Source: Oscillospiraceae bacterium (GTDB lineage Bacteria; Bacillota_A; Clostridia; Oscillospirales; Oscillospiraceae). Taken from it: DNA of 12,660 bases. Below are positions 6,045 to 12,342 of the stretch, piece by piece. The notes under the pieces were generated by a model. That model saw only the letters and a program-made list of their open reading frames with translations. It did not search any database and was not told the DNA's origin. Position 1 is the first letter of the stretch. The number at the start of each line of letters is the position of its first letter. The DNA lies in contig JAFYLN010000039.1 of NCBI GenBank assembly GCA_017537045.1, positions 1 to 12,660 of the forward strand. The letters are read 5' to 3'. Made by a program: the position numbers and the translations under genes.

Positions 6045-6782
6045 ATGATGAAAAAAGTTCTGCTGCTGTTGGCCGCATTGCTGTTGCTTACTGCGTCAGG
6101 CTGTACATCGAAAGCCGACGCACCCACTGAGCCTGCTGCTGAGCGGGTGGCTGAAGCATCCACCGCGCCTGCGGCTATCACGGAAAATGAGCTGGGGACG
6201 GTCGATGACTATGACTATGAGCTATGGAAAGACCGGGGAACCACGGATATGACCCTGACTGGCGGTGGTACGTTTACCTGCAACTGGAGCGATATTAACA
6301 ACGCCCTGTTTCGCATTGGCAAAAAGTTCGATTGTACCCAAGATTGGGAACAGATCGGTAATATTACTATCGACTATGGCGCGGACTATTATCCGGTGGG
6401 CAACTCCTATCTTTGTGTCTACGGGTGGACGCGGGAGCCGTTGGTGGAGTATTACGTGGTGCAGAGCTGGGGTAACTGGCGGCCGCCGGGGGCTGAGGCG
6501 ATTGCAACCGTCGAGATCGGCGGCTCCACCTACGATATCTACGAGACGCAACGGGTCAACCAGCCCTCCATAGACGGCACACAGACCTTCCAGCAGTATT
6601 GGAGTGTCCGCAAGGGGAAGCGCACGGAAGATACCATCTGTCTGAGCGACCATTTCCGCGCATGGGAGGAGCTGGGACTGGAGCTTGGCAAGCTCTATGA
6701 AGTGGCGCTGACGGTGGAGGGCTACCAAAGCAGCGGCACGGCAAAAGTCTACCGTAATGAAATCACCATCGAAGCACCCTGA
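6045..6782 (+). CDS. lipid-anchored GH11 endo-1,4-beta-xylanase
   Basis: A 245-residue exported glycoside hydrolase family 11 enzyme, which cuts the backbone of xylan with retention of configuration. Residues 1-20 are a lipoprotein signal peptide (lipobox ASGC, Cys20), followed by an Ala/Pro/Thr/Glu linker to about 48. The beta-jelly-roll then shows the whole family signature in order: [16 protein letters not shown] (56-71), [31 protein letters not shown] (126-139, nucleophile Glu135), SWGNWRPPG, the thumb region [16 protein letters not shown] (174-189) and [10 protein letters not shown] (224-233, acid/base Glu225). The 90-residue distance between the glutamates is normal. No carbohydrate-binding module or dockerin follows, so the membrane anchor replaces them. 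GGAGGT at 6035-6040 serves ATG 6045 or 6048; a start at 6009 overlaps the promoter. It is transcribed alone. Confidence 0.93.
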   Translation: MMKKVLLLLAALLLLTASGCTSKADAPTEPAAERVAEASTAPAAITENELGTVDDYDYELWKDRGTTDMTLTGGGTFTCNWSDINNALFRIGKKFDCTQDWEQIGNITIDYGADYYPVGNSYLCVYGWTREPLVEYYVVQSWGNWRPPGAEAIATVEIGGSTYDIYETQRVNQPSIDGTQTFQQYWSVRKGKRTEDTICLSDHFRAWEELGLELGKLYEVALTVEGYQSSGTAKVYRNEITIEAP

Positions 6783-6790
6783 AAAATGTG

Positions 6791-6826
6791 AAATACCCAC
6801 ATCCTGTTGGATGTGGGTATTTTGTG
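6791..6826 (+). terminator. bidirectional terminator between convergent genes
   Basis: A perfect 14-bp stem (6791-6804 with 6809-6822, TGTT loop) has a T-rich tail on the plus strand (TATTTTG) and CACATTTTTC on the minus strand, so it can end both the xylanase transcript and the SH3b gene transcript arriving from the right. Confidence 0.9.
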
Positions 6827-6848
6827 CATTTGTGCGGTTCGGACAGAG

Positions 6849-8096
6849 TTAACCAACAGAATTGTATTCCACATATTTCAGGTTGATCCAGCCCTGAACG
6901 GTTCTTCCCCAGCCGCCCTGTACTTCAAGGACGGTGACGATATTGCCTTCTACCAGCTCGCCCACCTTTTCGGAGTCCGCATTGGGCTCCTGACGGATGT
7001 TCAGGCCGCGGGTGACCCGGCATTCGCCGGTGGCGTAAGTAGGTGCAATGGGCTCTACATAGGTCAGGAAGACCCATCCGTCTTCCGTATAGCCCCATTT
7101 ACCGACCTTTGCAAGAATCTGGACTGTGTCGCCCTGCATATGCTTACCGACGCTGCGGAAGCTTGTGTCGGGACCGGTGCGGATATTCAGATCGTCGGTG
7201 GTGACGGTTCCGGAGAAAGCATCAGCGGTGGTGCCTTCGATGTAGAAGTAATCCGTGCTGACCCAGCCGTTTTCAATACGCACCCAGTTGTCAGCATTGC
7301 TGGACACCTGATAGTAAGCATAGCGGATGCCCTGCGTTACGGTGCCGATCTTGTCGTAATCCGTACCCGGGCCACTGCGGACATTCAGCTCGCCCAGATT
7401 GACCACGCCATAGCCAAGAACATCGTAGCTTCCGTTGGAAATGAGATTCGAAGGGCTCTCCACAGCGGTTCCGTCCATCCGCACCCAGCCCATGCCGATC
7501 CAGCCCAGATTGGTGCGTCCCCAGAGGGTGTCGTCCACAGTCTGGGTTTCCAGAATCTCGATCCGGTCGCCCTCGTAGTAAGCGCCGTCGGTTTCGTATT
7601 TGGAATCGGGGCCTTTGCGGATGTTCAGCTTGCCGGCGGTGACAGTGCCCATTGTAGCGGCGACAGGAACAGGCTCCGGCTCACTGCTGACGACAGGCTG
7701 GGTTGCATCGGGCTCGGGTTCACCGGGGAGCTTGACGCACTGCAGGTCGATCCAGCCACCCTTGACTTTTGCGCCGTCAGGCAGCTTTGTGGTGTCGATG
7801 CGGCCCCAGCTTGCTTCCTTGGTTGTTTTTTCTTCGAGGATCTCGATCTCAAGATCCGCAGGCAGCTGCCCCAGGACGCGGCTGTCGGCATCGGCTTTTT
7901 TATGTACATCCAGCGCATCCACAGCAACGGCGCGCAGATAGGGTTCGATTTCCGCATCATTTCCGGCGGTGCAGCAAACCAGCAGGATCACCAGAATGAA
8001 GCATGCGGCAAGGCCGAGAACCGTATAAAGATGCTTTTTATCACCCAGCAGCCATGCTTTAACCTTGTCGAGATCAAAAGGAAATGTAATTTTCAT
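6849..8096 (-). CDS. membrane-anchored protein with five SH3b domains
   Basis: A 415-residue surface protein. A 22-residue cytoplasmic tail is followed by a membrane helix at about 23-42 (LYTVLGLAACFILVILLV) and an outward part made of five bacterial SH3 (SH3b/SH3_3) domains: about 55-123, 149-207, 228-287, 295-349 and 356-411. Domains 2-5 carry the family core L-N-[IV]-R-x-G/E-P near the start and W-G-x..GW[IV]-x-x-x-Y-[VF] at the end; domain 1 is divergent (LDVHKKADADS). A Pro/Glu-rich spacer (124-148) separates domains 1 and 2. SH3b domains bind peptidoglycan or peptides; no catalytic domain is attached, so it may be a wall-binding scaffold or sensor. The CC after the helix lacks a proper lipobox, so I read the helix as an uncleaved anchor. 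The start has GAGG 8 bases upstream. It is monocistronic. Confidence 0.82.
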   Translation of the reverse strand: MKITFPFDLDKVKAWLLGDKKHLYTVLGLAACFILVILLVCCTAGNDAEIEPYLRAVAVDALDVHKKADADSRVLGQLPADLEIEILEEKTTKEASWGRIDTTKLPDGAKVKGGWIDLQCVKLPGEPEPDATQPVVSSEPEPVPVAATMGTVTAGKLNIRKGPDSKYETDGAYYEGDRIEILETQTVDDTLWGRTNLGWIGMGWVRMDGTAVESPSNLISNGSYDVLGYGVVNLGELNVRSGPGTDYDKIGTVTQGIRYAYYQVSSNADNWVRIENGWVSTDYFYIEGTTADAFSGTVTTDDLNIRTGPDTSFRSVGKHMQGDTVQILAKVGKWGYTEDGWVFLTYVEPIAPTYATGECRVTRGLNIRQEPNADSEKVGELVEGNIVTVLEVQGGWGRTVQGWINLKYVEYNSVG

Positions 8097-8136
8097 AATA
8101 AACCTCGTTACCTAAAAATCTTTGCTGACTGGGATT

Positions 8137-8165
8137 ATTATACATCCAATTACAAGAAATGTCAA
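8137..8165 (-). promoter_or_regulatory. sigma-A promoter, exact consensus, of the five-SH3b gene
   Basis: On the minus strand, TTGACA (plus 8160-8165), 17 bases, TATAAT (plus 8137-8142), 40 bases before the ATG. Both hexamers and spacing are exactly consensus. Confidence 0.9.
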
Positions 8166-8254
8166 TCTGTAACCAATAATTTTGCATCAAAAACAAGGAA
8201 AAATCCTCTAAAAACCGAGGAAATTAACATAAAATAAGAAATTATGTAAACAAG

Positions 8255-8281
8255 GCCTGTATATTTTTGTTGTATACAGGC
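8255..8281. repeat. 9-bp inverted repeat
   Basis: GCCTGTATA (8255-8263) and TATACAGGC (8273-8281) form a perfect 9-bp stem with a T-rich loop. It lacks a T-tract on the plus strand; its role is unknown. Confidence 0.7.
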
Positions 8282-8296
8282 GAAAAATTGCAGATA

Positions 8297-8327
8297 AACC
8301 GGTGCGGGAAACAGCCCGCGGCCGGTT
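8297..8327. repeat. nested inverted repeat
   Basis: AACCGG (8297-8302) pairs with CCGGTT (8322-8327), and inside it GCGGG (8304-8308) pairs with CCCGC (8315-8319), giving one bulged hairpin. Confidence 0.6.
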
Positions 8328-8354
8328 AAATGCGGGCAGCGATAAATGCTAAAG

Positions 8355-8415
8355 CATGTCATTGAGAGGGGATGCGGATTGCCACGTCGTGCTGCGCACT
8401 CCTCGCAATGAGATG
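8355..8415. repeat. 61-bp palindromic dispersed-repeat candidate
   Basis: The ends are 15-bp inverted repeats matching at 13 of 15 positions (8355-8369 and 8401-8415), of the CATTGCGAGG type, with a GC-rich core that includes GCGGATTGCCACGTCG. Elements with CATTGCGAGGAG...GTGGCAATCCGC are known to me as intergenic repeats in many bacterial genomes, including gut Clostridia; a family name cannot be given from this sequence alone. Confidence 0.6.
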
Positions 8416-8426
8416 GTAATTTGGTT

Positions 8427-8531
8427 GTAGGGGCGGCGATCCGCCGCCCGTGCGGAACGTTGTTTAGGGTATGTAAAGGCCAATACACAGCCGCAGCAGG
8501 GAATTGGCAGGACGGGAGACCCGTCCCCTAC
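8427..8531. repeat. pair of palindromes in a larger inverted repeat
   Basis: GTAGGGG (8427-8433) and CCCCTAC (8525-8531) are an outer inverted pair. Next to each lies a hairpin of its own: GGGCGGCG-ATC-CGCCGCCC at 8431-8449 and GACGGG-AGA-CCCGTC at 8511-8525. Palindromes flanked by GTAGGGG are a recurring type of intergenic repeat in gut Clostridia. Read as two facing copies of one element type, with about 60 bp of ordinary DNA between. Confidence 0.55.
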
Positions 8532-8583
8532 GGTATCGGGGGAGGGCGGTGCGTCAGGATTGCCGCGCCTATAGGATGATAGA

Positions 8584-8615
8584 GACAGCCCGCATCCTTA
8601 TGGATGCGGGCTGTC
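8584..8615 (-). terminator. 14-bp hairpin after the large SH3b gene
   Basis: GACAGCCCGCATCC (8584-8597) pairs exactly with 8602-8615 around TTAT, 18 bases after the stop codon of the minus-strand gene. The bases after it on the minus strand (TCTATCATCC) are only moderately T-rich, so it may act as a 3' stabiliser as well as a terminator. Confidence 0.65.
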
Positions 8616-8633
8616 GTGTTGGATATTGGGGAA

Positions 8634-11600
8634 TCAGGAGGTAGCCTTGATCTTGATAGTGAAAGAACCTACAAAAGATTCAGCATTGACGGTCAGATAA
8701 CCGTTACTATTACTGTCTGTGGTATAAGTCATACCTTCGGATGCGGAGCCGGTTCTGAGGGGATTACCAGTTTCCCATTCATAACCAGCACCGGGTTCAG
8801 CAACCAGTTTGGTGCCGATCGCAATATCCTTCAGAGCGCTGGTGTTGAAAGTGGCAACACCACTGCTGTTTGCTGTAGCGGAAGCAATTGCTGCGCCCAC
8901 ACCGTCAGCAACAGGGTTAATGGTGACCTTAGCGTTGGGGATGGGGTTGCCGGCTGCATTAACAACGGTGACAGTCATGGTGCGGCTCATAACCGGCTTA
9001 AAGGTAGCCTTGATAGTGACATTTGCTGCGGGCATAGTAATGTCCCCTGCGGGAGTTGCTGCATCGTTGACGTACAGCTTATCCAGCTCATAGCCGGAAG
9101 CGGGAGTTACAGTAATCTTGACGGTTGCGCCTGCGGGGGCAGAAGTCTTATCAACAGTAACAGTGCCGTTTTCAATGCCGCTTGCAACAGTCACAGTGTA
9201 GGTTGCAACAGCAGTGAAGGTGGGAGTAACAGTAACATTACCTGCGGGCATCTTGAAGGTGGTCGCAGATTCCTTGGTTACAGTAGCGTCGCCCTTCTTG
9301 ACAACAACATCGGTCAGTTTGTAGCCGGAGTCGGGAGTAGCGGTCAGGGTGATGAGCTCGTCAATACCTGCAGAGGTCTTGTCGGCAGTAACCTTGCCAT
9401 GCTCAGCCGTGTTAACGGTTACGGTGTACTGAGTCTTCTTATAGGTAACGGTGACGGAAGCATCGGAGCCGGGCATGACGAAGGAGGAAGCTGCCTTGAC
9501 ATCAGTGTTGTTAGCCTTCAGGGTCTCCAGCTCATAGCCGTCGGCCAGATTAACAGTTAGGGTGACAGTTTCGCCCTTCTTGTAGCTGGTCTTGTCGGTG
9601 CTGACAGTACCGCCGGTAGCCTGAGCGATGTTGACTTTGTAAGTAGCATCTGCAAAGGTGGCTGCGACAGTAACGTTAGCTGCGGGCATGGTGAAAGAGT
9701 GGCTGTTGCCGGAGGTTGCGGTGTAGACAACGGAGTTGTCAGAGGTGTTCTTGACGATCAGCTCGCTCAGAACCTTGCCCTCCTGAGGATTGACGGTCAG
9801 GGTAATGGACTCGCCTGCCAGAGCGGAGGAAGTGCTTACAGAAACTCTGTCGCTGGTAGACTTCACGGTATAGGTAGTCTCAGTAGTAGGCTTGAACTTA
9901 ACAACGACATTAACGTTGCCTGCGGGCATGGTGAACTTGCCGTTGTTAACGGTCACTTCGGTGTTATTGGTGGTGTTCAGAGCGGTAATGCCGTCCAGAA
10001 CATAACCGGTCTTGGGAGTGACGGTCAGGACGATCTCAGTGTCTTTAGTGACGTTGGTGGTAGCGTTGGCAGTCACAGTACCGCCGGCAGTGGGATTTGC
10101 ATTCAGAGTCACAGTATACTTTGCAACAGCAGTGCCGAAGGTAGCCTTGATGGTAACATTACCTGCGGGCATGACAAACTTGTTGTTGGTAATTGTAACG
10201 GGGCTGCCGCTTCCAACGGTATAGGTCAGGGAGGTCAGTTCCTTGCCGGAATCGGGCGTGACAGTCAGAGAGACCGTGGTGCCCTTAGCGTAGGACTTGG
10301 AGGAAACGGTAACCTTGCCACCGGTGATAGAGGAATCAACAGTTACGGTGTACTTGGCGGCGGGATCCATCTCCACATACTTCAGGCTGATCCAGCCGTA
10401 CTTGCCGGTTGCATACTCGATCTTGCCCCAGCTGCCGTCAACTTCCAGAATGGTGACCTTGGTGTTCTTCTTCAGGCTGCCCAGATCCGTGCCGCTGGTG
10501 GAAGCCTTGGAGCGGATGTTCAGGGTGGAAGCGGTGACCGTGCCGGTGCCGGTGGTGTAGACTGCGATCATTTCAGTGTACTTCAGGTTGATCCAGCCCT
10601 TGTCGGTCTTACCCCAGTTGCCGTCAACTTCGGAAACGGTGACCTTGTCGTTTTTCTTGTAGGTGCCCAGAGCGGTGGAATCAGCGTCAGCTTCCTTGCG
10701 GTAGTGCAGGTAGTCAGCAGTGACGGAGTATTCACCGACGGTGTAAGTAGAGGAAACGGTAGTAAACTTGACATAGTCCAGATTGATCCAGCCGAACTTG
10801 CCGGTTTCGTACTCGATCTTGCCCCAGATGCCGTCAACTTCCAGAATGGTGACTTCGTCGCCCTTCTTGACGGTGGCCAGGGACTTGGAATCGGAATCAG
10901 CCTTTTCGCGGACGTTCAGCTCGCCGGTGTTGATGGTGCCGACGGTGCCGGGCTCAATGGCGTACTCCAGATCCATATAGTTGGCGTTGACCCAGCCCTT
11001 CTGCAGGCGGATCCAGCCGTTGCTTCTCTGGTAGTAGGGATAGGTTTCGCCCAAGCGGATGAAGCCGGTCTCTGCATAGGCAGTGCTGGGGCCGCTGCGA
11101 ACCTTCAGAGAGGTGGTGTTGATAACCGTGCCGGTGCCCAGAGCGATCTTGTTGCCGTTGGAAACGGAACCGGTGTTGGTGCCGGAGGAGGAACCGCTGG
11201 AGCTGCTGCCGGAGTTGGAGCCGGAGGAAGAGCCGCCGATGTCAACATACTTCATGTTGATCCAGCCCTTGTCGGTCTTGCCCCAGCCATCACGCTGGCC
11301 GATGATGACGACCTTATCGCCCTTCTTGTAAGTACCAACGGACTTGGAATCAGCATCAGCGTCTTCACGGATGTGCAGCTCGGTGGTGGTGATCACGCCG
11401 TTGTAGGTCTTGTTAACGTCGGTGTTGGCAGTGCCTTCGCCGATGTTGCCTTGATTCTCGACAACATTGCCGGTGCCTTCGCCGTCCATAATCACATAGT
11501 TCAGATTGATCCAGCCTTCAGCAATGCGGCCCCATTTGATGCCGTCAACGATCTTCGTCTCCAGAATCTCAACACGGGTGTTGATGGGCAGACGCTTCAG

Positions 11601-11903
11601 AATATCGGTGCCGGTGGTATAGGGTTCGTTACGGACATTCAGGTTGTCAGAACTGACAGTACCCATAGTCACGGGAGGAACGGTCACAACGGGCTCAGTG
11701 GGCTCATCGGTAGGTTCCACAGTGGGATCAGTGGGTTCGTCAGTGGGGTCGGTCTGGCTGACGGTTGCAGTAGGTTCGTTGGAAGGGTCAGGATCGGTGG
11801 GATCGGGATCCTTCTTGTTGCAGCCTGCGAACAGGGAACCGACCATGACCAGCACGAGAACCAGCGCAAGCAGTCTGCGCAGGGTGTACGTAGATCTTTT
11901 CAT
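8634..11903 (-). CDS. giant surface lipoprotein: six SH3b domains plus six InlB-B-like beta repeats
   Basis: A 1089-residue exported protein. Signal peptide 1-28 has a clear lipobox (LFAGC, Cys28), then a Pro/Asp/Thr/Glu linker to about 77. Six SH3b domains follow (about 80-138, 168-222, 256-313, 321-380, 389-446, 453-512), with a Ser/Gly spacer (224-246) between the second and third. Next are six beta repeats (about 517-589, 595-671, 677-751, 754-822, 825-897, 901-969), each starting Y-[TK]-V and most ending M-P-A-[GA]-N-V-T-[VI]-x-A-T-F, the mark of InlB-B/Flg_new-like modules. Residues 974-1087 are a separate beta domain resembling carboxypeptidase-regulatory or Ig-like folds. No catalytic domain or sortase motif is seen. 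It probably reaches from the membrane into or past the wall as a binding or adhesive protein. The ATG at 11903 has GGAGG 7 bases upstream; an earlier in-frame start at 11927 overlaps the promoter zone. Confidence 0.85.
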   Translation of the reverse strand: MKRSTYTLRRLLALVLVLVMVGSLFAGCNKKDPDPTDPDPSNEPTATVSQTDPTDEPTDPTVEPTDEPTEPVVTVPPVTMGTVSSDNLNVRNEPYTTGTDILKRLPINTRVEILETKIVDGIKWGRIAEGWINLNYVIMDGEGTGNVVENQGNIGEGTANTDVNKTYNGVITTTELHIREDADADSKSVGTYKKGDKVVIIGQRDGWGKTDKGWINMKYVDIGGSSSGSNSGSSSSGSSSGTNTGSVSNGNKIALGTGTVINTTSLKVRSGPSTAYAETGFIRLGETYPYYQRSNGWIRLQKGWVNANYMDLEYAIEPGTVGTINTGELNVREKADSDSKSLATVKKGDEVTILEVDGIWGKIEYETGKFGWINLDYVKFTTVSSTYTVGEYSVTADYLHYRKEADADSTALGTYKKNDKVTVSEVDGNWGKTDKGWINLKYTEMIAVYTTGTGTVTASTLNIRSKASTSGTDLGSLKKNTKVTILEVDGSWGKIEYATGKYGWISLKYVEMDPAAKYTVTVDSSITGGKVTVSSKSYAKGTTVSLTVTPDSGKELTSLTYTVGSGSPVTITNNKFVMPAGNVTIKATFGTAVAKYTVTLNANPTAGGTVTANATTNVTKDTEIVLTVTPKTGYVLDGITALNTTNNTEVTVNNGKFTMPAGNVNVVVKFKPTTETTYTVKSTSDRVSVSTSSALAGESITLTVNPQEGKVLSELIVKNTSDNSVVYTATSGNSHSFTMPAANVTVAATFADATYKVNIAQATGGTVSTDKTSYKKGETVTLTVNLADGYELETLKANNTDVKAASSFVMPGSDASVTVTYKKTQYTVTVNTAEHGKVTADKTSAGIDELITLTATPDSGYKLTDVVVKKGDATVTKESATTFKMPAGNVTVTPTFTAVATYTVTVASGIENGTVTVDKTSAPAGATVKITVTPASGYELDKLYVNDAATPAGDITMPAANVTIKATFKPVMSRTMTVTVVNAAGNPIPNAKVTINPVADGVGAAIASATANSSGVATFNTSALKDIAIGTKLVAEPGAGYEWETGNPLRTGSASEGMTYTTDSNSNGYLTVNAESFVGSFTIKIKATS
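8997..10355 (-). repeat. six tandem InlB-B-like beta repeats (coding)
   Basis: Each unit is 70-80 residues: a Y-T-V strand, G-x-V-[TS]-[VA], K-x-[TS], a [TV]-x-L-T-V-[TN]-P strand, G-Y-x-L, and the closing F-x-M-P-A-x-N-V block. Unit 4 is the odd one, with FVMPGSDASVTVTY. Confidence 0.8.
10368..11666 (-). repeat. six SH3b units (coding) with near-identical DNA blocks
   Basis: The units fall into two DNA subtypes. Those at 10784-10853 (unit 4) and 10388-10457 (unit 6) agree at 66 of 70 bases. Units 2 and 5 share another block (GWIN plus TDKGW coding) at 30 of 31 bases (around 11257 and 10587). This points to recent copying within the gene. Confidence 0.8.
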
Positions 11904-11920
11904 AGAGATACCTCCGTTTG

Positions 11921-11954
11921 TAATCATTTTGTAACCCTATTATAACCATTTTGT
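11921..11954. promoter_or_regulatory. direct repeats around the -10 of the large SH3b gene
   Basis: TAATCATTTTGT (11921-11932) and TAACCATTTTGT (11943-11954) differ at one position and start 22 bases apart, about two DNA turns. They lie on both sides of, and partly in, the -10 box, where a regulator could bind on one face. Confidence 0.35.
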
Positions 11955-11967
11955 TTGTTGCTGTCAA
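11939..11967 (-). promoter_or_regulatory. sigma-A promoter, exact consensus, of the large SH3b gene
   Basis: On the minus strand, TTGACA (plus 11962-11967), 17 bases, TATAAT (plus 11939-11944), 35 bases before the ATG. It is exactly consensus. Confidence 0.9.
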
Positions 11968-12049
11968 TAGAAATGTTGTCGAATATTATTTAAGTTTTTA
12001 TTATATTTTTAAAAAGACCGGGCAAAATTATAAAATGTGAAAAAAGGGA

Positions 12050-12078
12050 TTGCAAAAATGAAATTCATGTGCTAGAAT
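12050..12078 (+). promoter_or_regulatory. promoter of the tRNA operon
   Basis: TTGCAA (12050-12055), 17 bases, TAGAAT (12073-12078), with the TG of an extended -10 at 12070-12071. The first tRNA begins 35 bases after the -10 box. Confidence 0.75.
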
Positions 12079-12113
12079 ATCCAGTGTGTCCGACCTTGGG
12101 CGCCGATCCACAT

Positions 12114-12188
12114 TGGGATGTCGCCAAGCGGTAAGGCACCAGACTTTGACTCTGGCATTCGCAGGTTCGAATCCTACCATCCCAGCCA
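12114..12188 (+). tRNA. tRNA-Gln (anticodon TTG)
   Basis: A 75-base cloverleaf. The acceptor stem TGGGATG pairs with CATCCCA (12178-12184), the anticodon stem CCAGA/TCTGG encloses CTTTGAC with anticodon TTG, and the T arm is GCAGG-TTCGAAT-CCTAC with one imperfect pair at its end. Discriminator G and an encoded CCA complete it. The U1-A72 first pair is usual for bacterial tRNA-Gln. Confidence 0.96.
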
Positions 12189-12193
12189 GATCC

Positions 12194-12269
12194 GATCCGC
12201 TAGCTCAGTCGGTAGAGCAATTGCCTTTTAAGCAATGGGTCTGGAGTTCGAGTCTCCAGCGGGTCACCA
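12194..12269 (+). tRNA. tRNA-Lys (anticodon TTT)
   Basis: A 76-base cloverleaf, five bases after the previous tRNA. The acceptor stem GATCCGC pairs with GCGGGTC (12259-12265, one T-G pair), the anticodon stem ATTGC/GCAAT encloses CTTTTAA with anticodon TTT, and the T arm is CTGGA-GTTCGAG-TCTCCAG. Discriminator A and encoded CCA. Co-transcribed with tRNA-Gln. Confidence 0.96.
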
Positions 12270-12310
12270 ATAAACAAAACCACGCCCACCACGGCGTGGT
12301 TTTGTTTATT
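12269..12310 (+). terminator. tRNA operon terminator with 18-bp stem
   Basis: 12269-12286 pairs exactly with 12293-12310 around a 6-base loop. The stem is GC at the top (CCACGCC) and A/T at the base, so its descending arm itself supplies TTTTGTTTATT. The first base of the stem is the final A of the tRNA-Lys CCA end. Confidence 0.92.
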
Positions 12311-12342
12311 CTTGGGATAGATGGAGACTCGAATGATGAAAT

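Larger units (their letters stand above)
8166..8583. other. intergenic region rich in inverted repeats
   Basis: No gene is seen between the promoter of the five-SH3b gene and the hairpin after the large SH3b gene. The only sizeable open frame (minus, 8162-8488) is a translation of repeat DNA. The AT-rich part near 8166-8254 is followed by a chain of dyads: 8255-8281, 8297-8327, 8355-8415, 8431-8449 and 8511-8525, listed separately. Confidence 0.7.

Noticed and set aside
8103..8107. Lipoprotein reading of the five-SH3b protein (CC after the hydrophobic stretch)
   Set aside because: The residues before the Cys pair (LLV) do not fit a lipobox with Ala/Gly/Ser at -1, and 22 residues precede the helix, which suits an uncleaved anchor better.
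6807..8237. 476-codon plus-strand open frame opposite the five-SH3b gene
   Set aside because: It begins inside the bidirectional terminator, runs through the promoter of the true gene, and shows no domain; the minus strand carries clear SH3b motifs.
8162..8488. 108-codon minus-strand frame
   Set aside because: About half of it is a translation of the palindromic element at 8355-8415, and its end covers the promoter of the five-SH3b gene.
8604..9560. 318-codon plus-strand open frame opposite the end of the large gene
   Set aside because: It begins inside the terminator hairpin and has a Ser/Gly/Cys/Asn-rich translation typical of an antisense frame.
9699..11945. 748-codon plus-strand open frame opposite the large SH3b/beta-repeat gene
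   Set aside because: Its translation is a monotonous Gly/Asp/Val/Ala string with no domain, it lacks a ribosome binding site, and it mirrors the repeats of the minus-strand gene, which has a lipobox, a start site and recognisable domains. Repetitive codon use on the coding strand leaves the other strand open.
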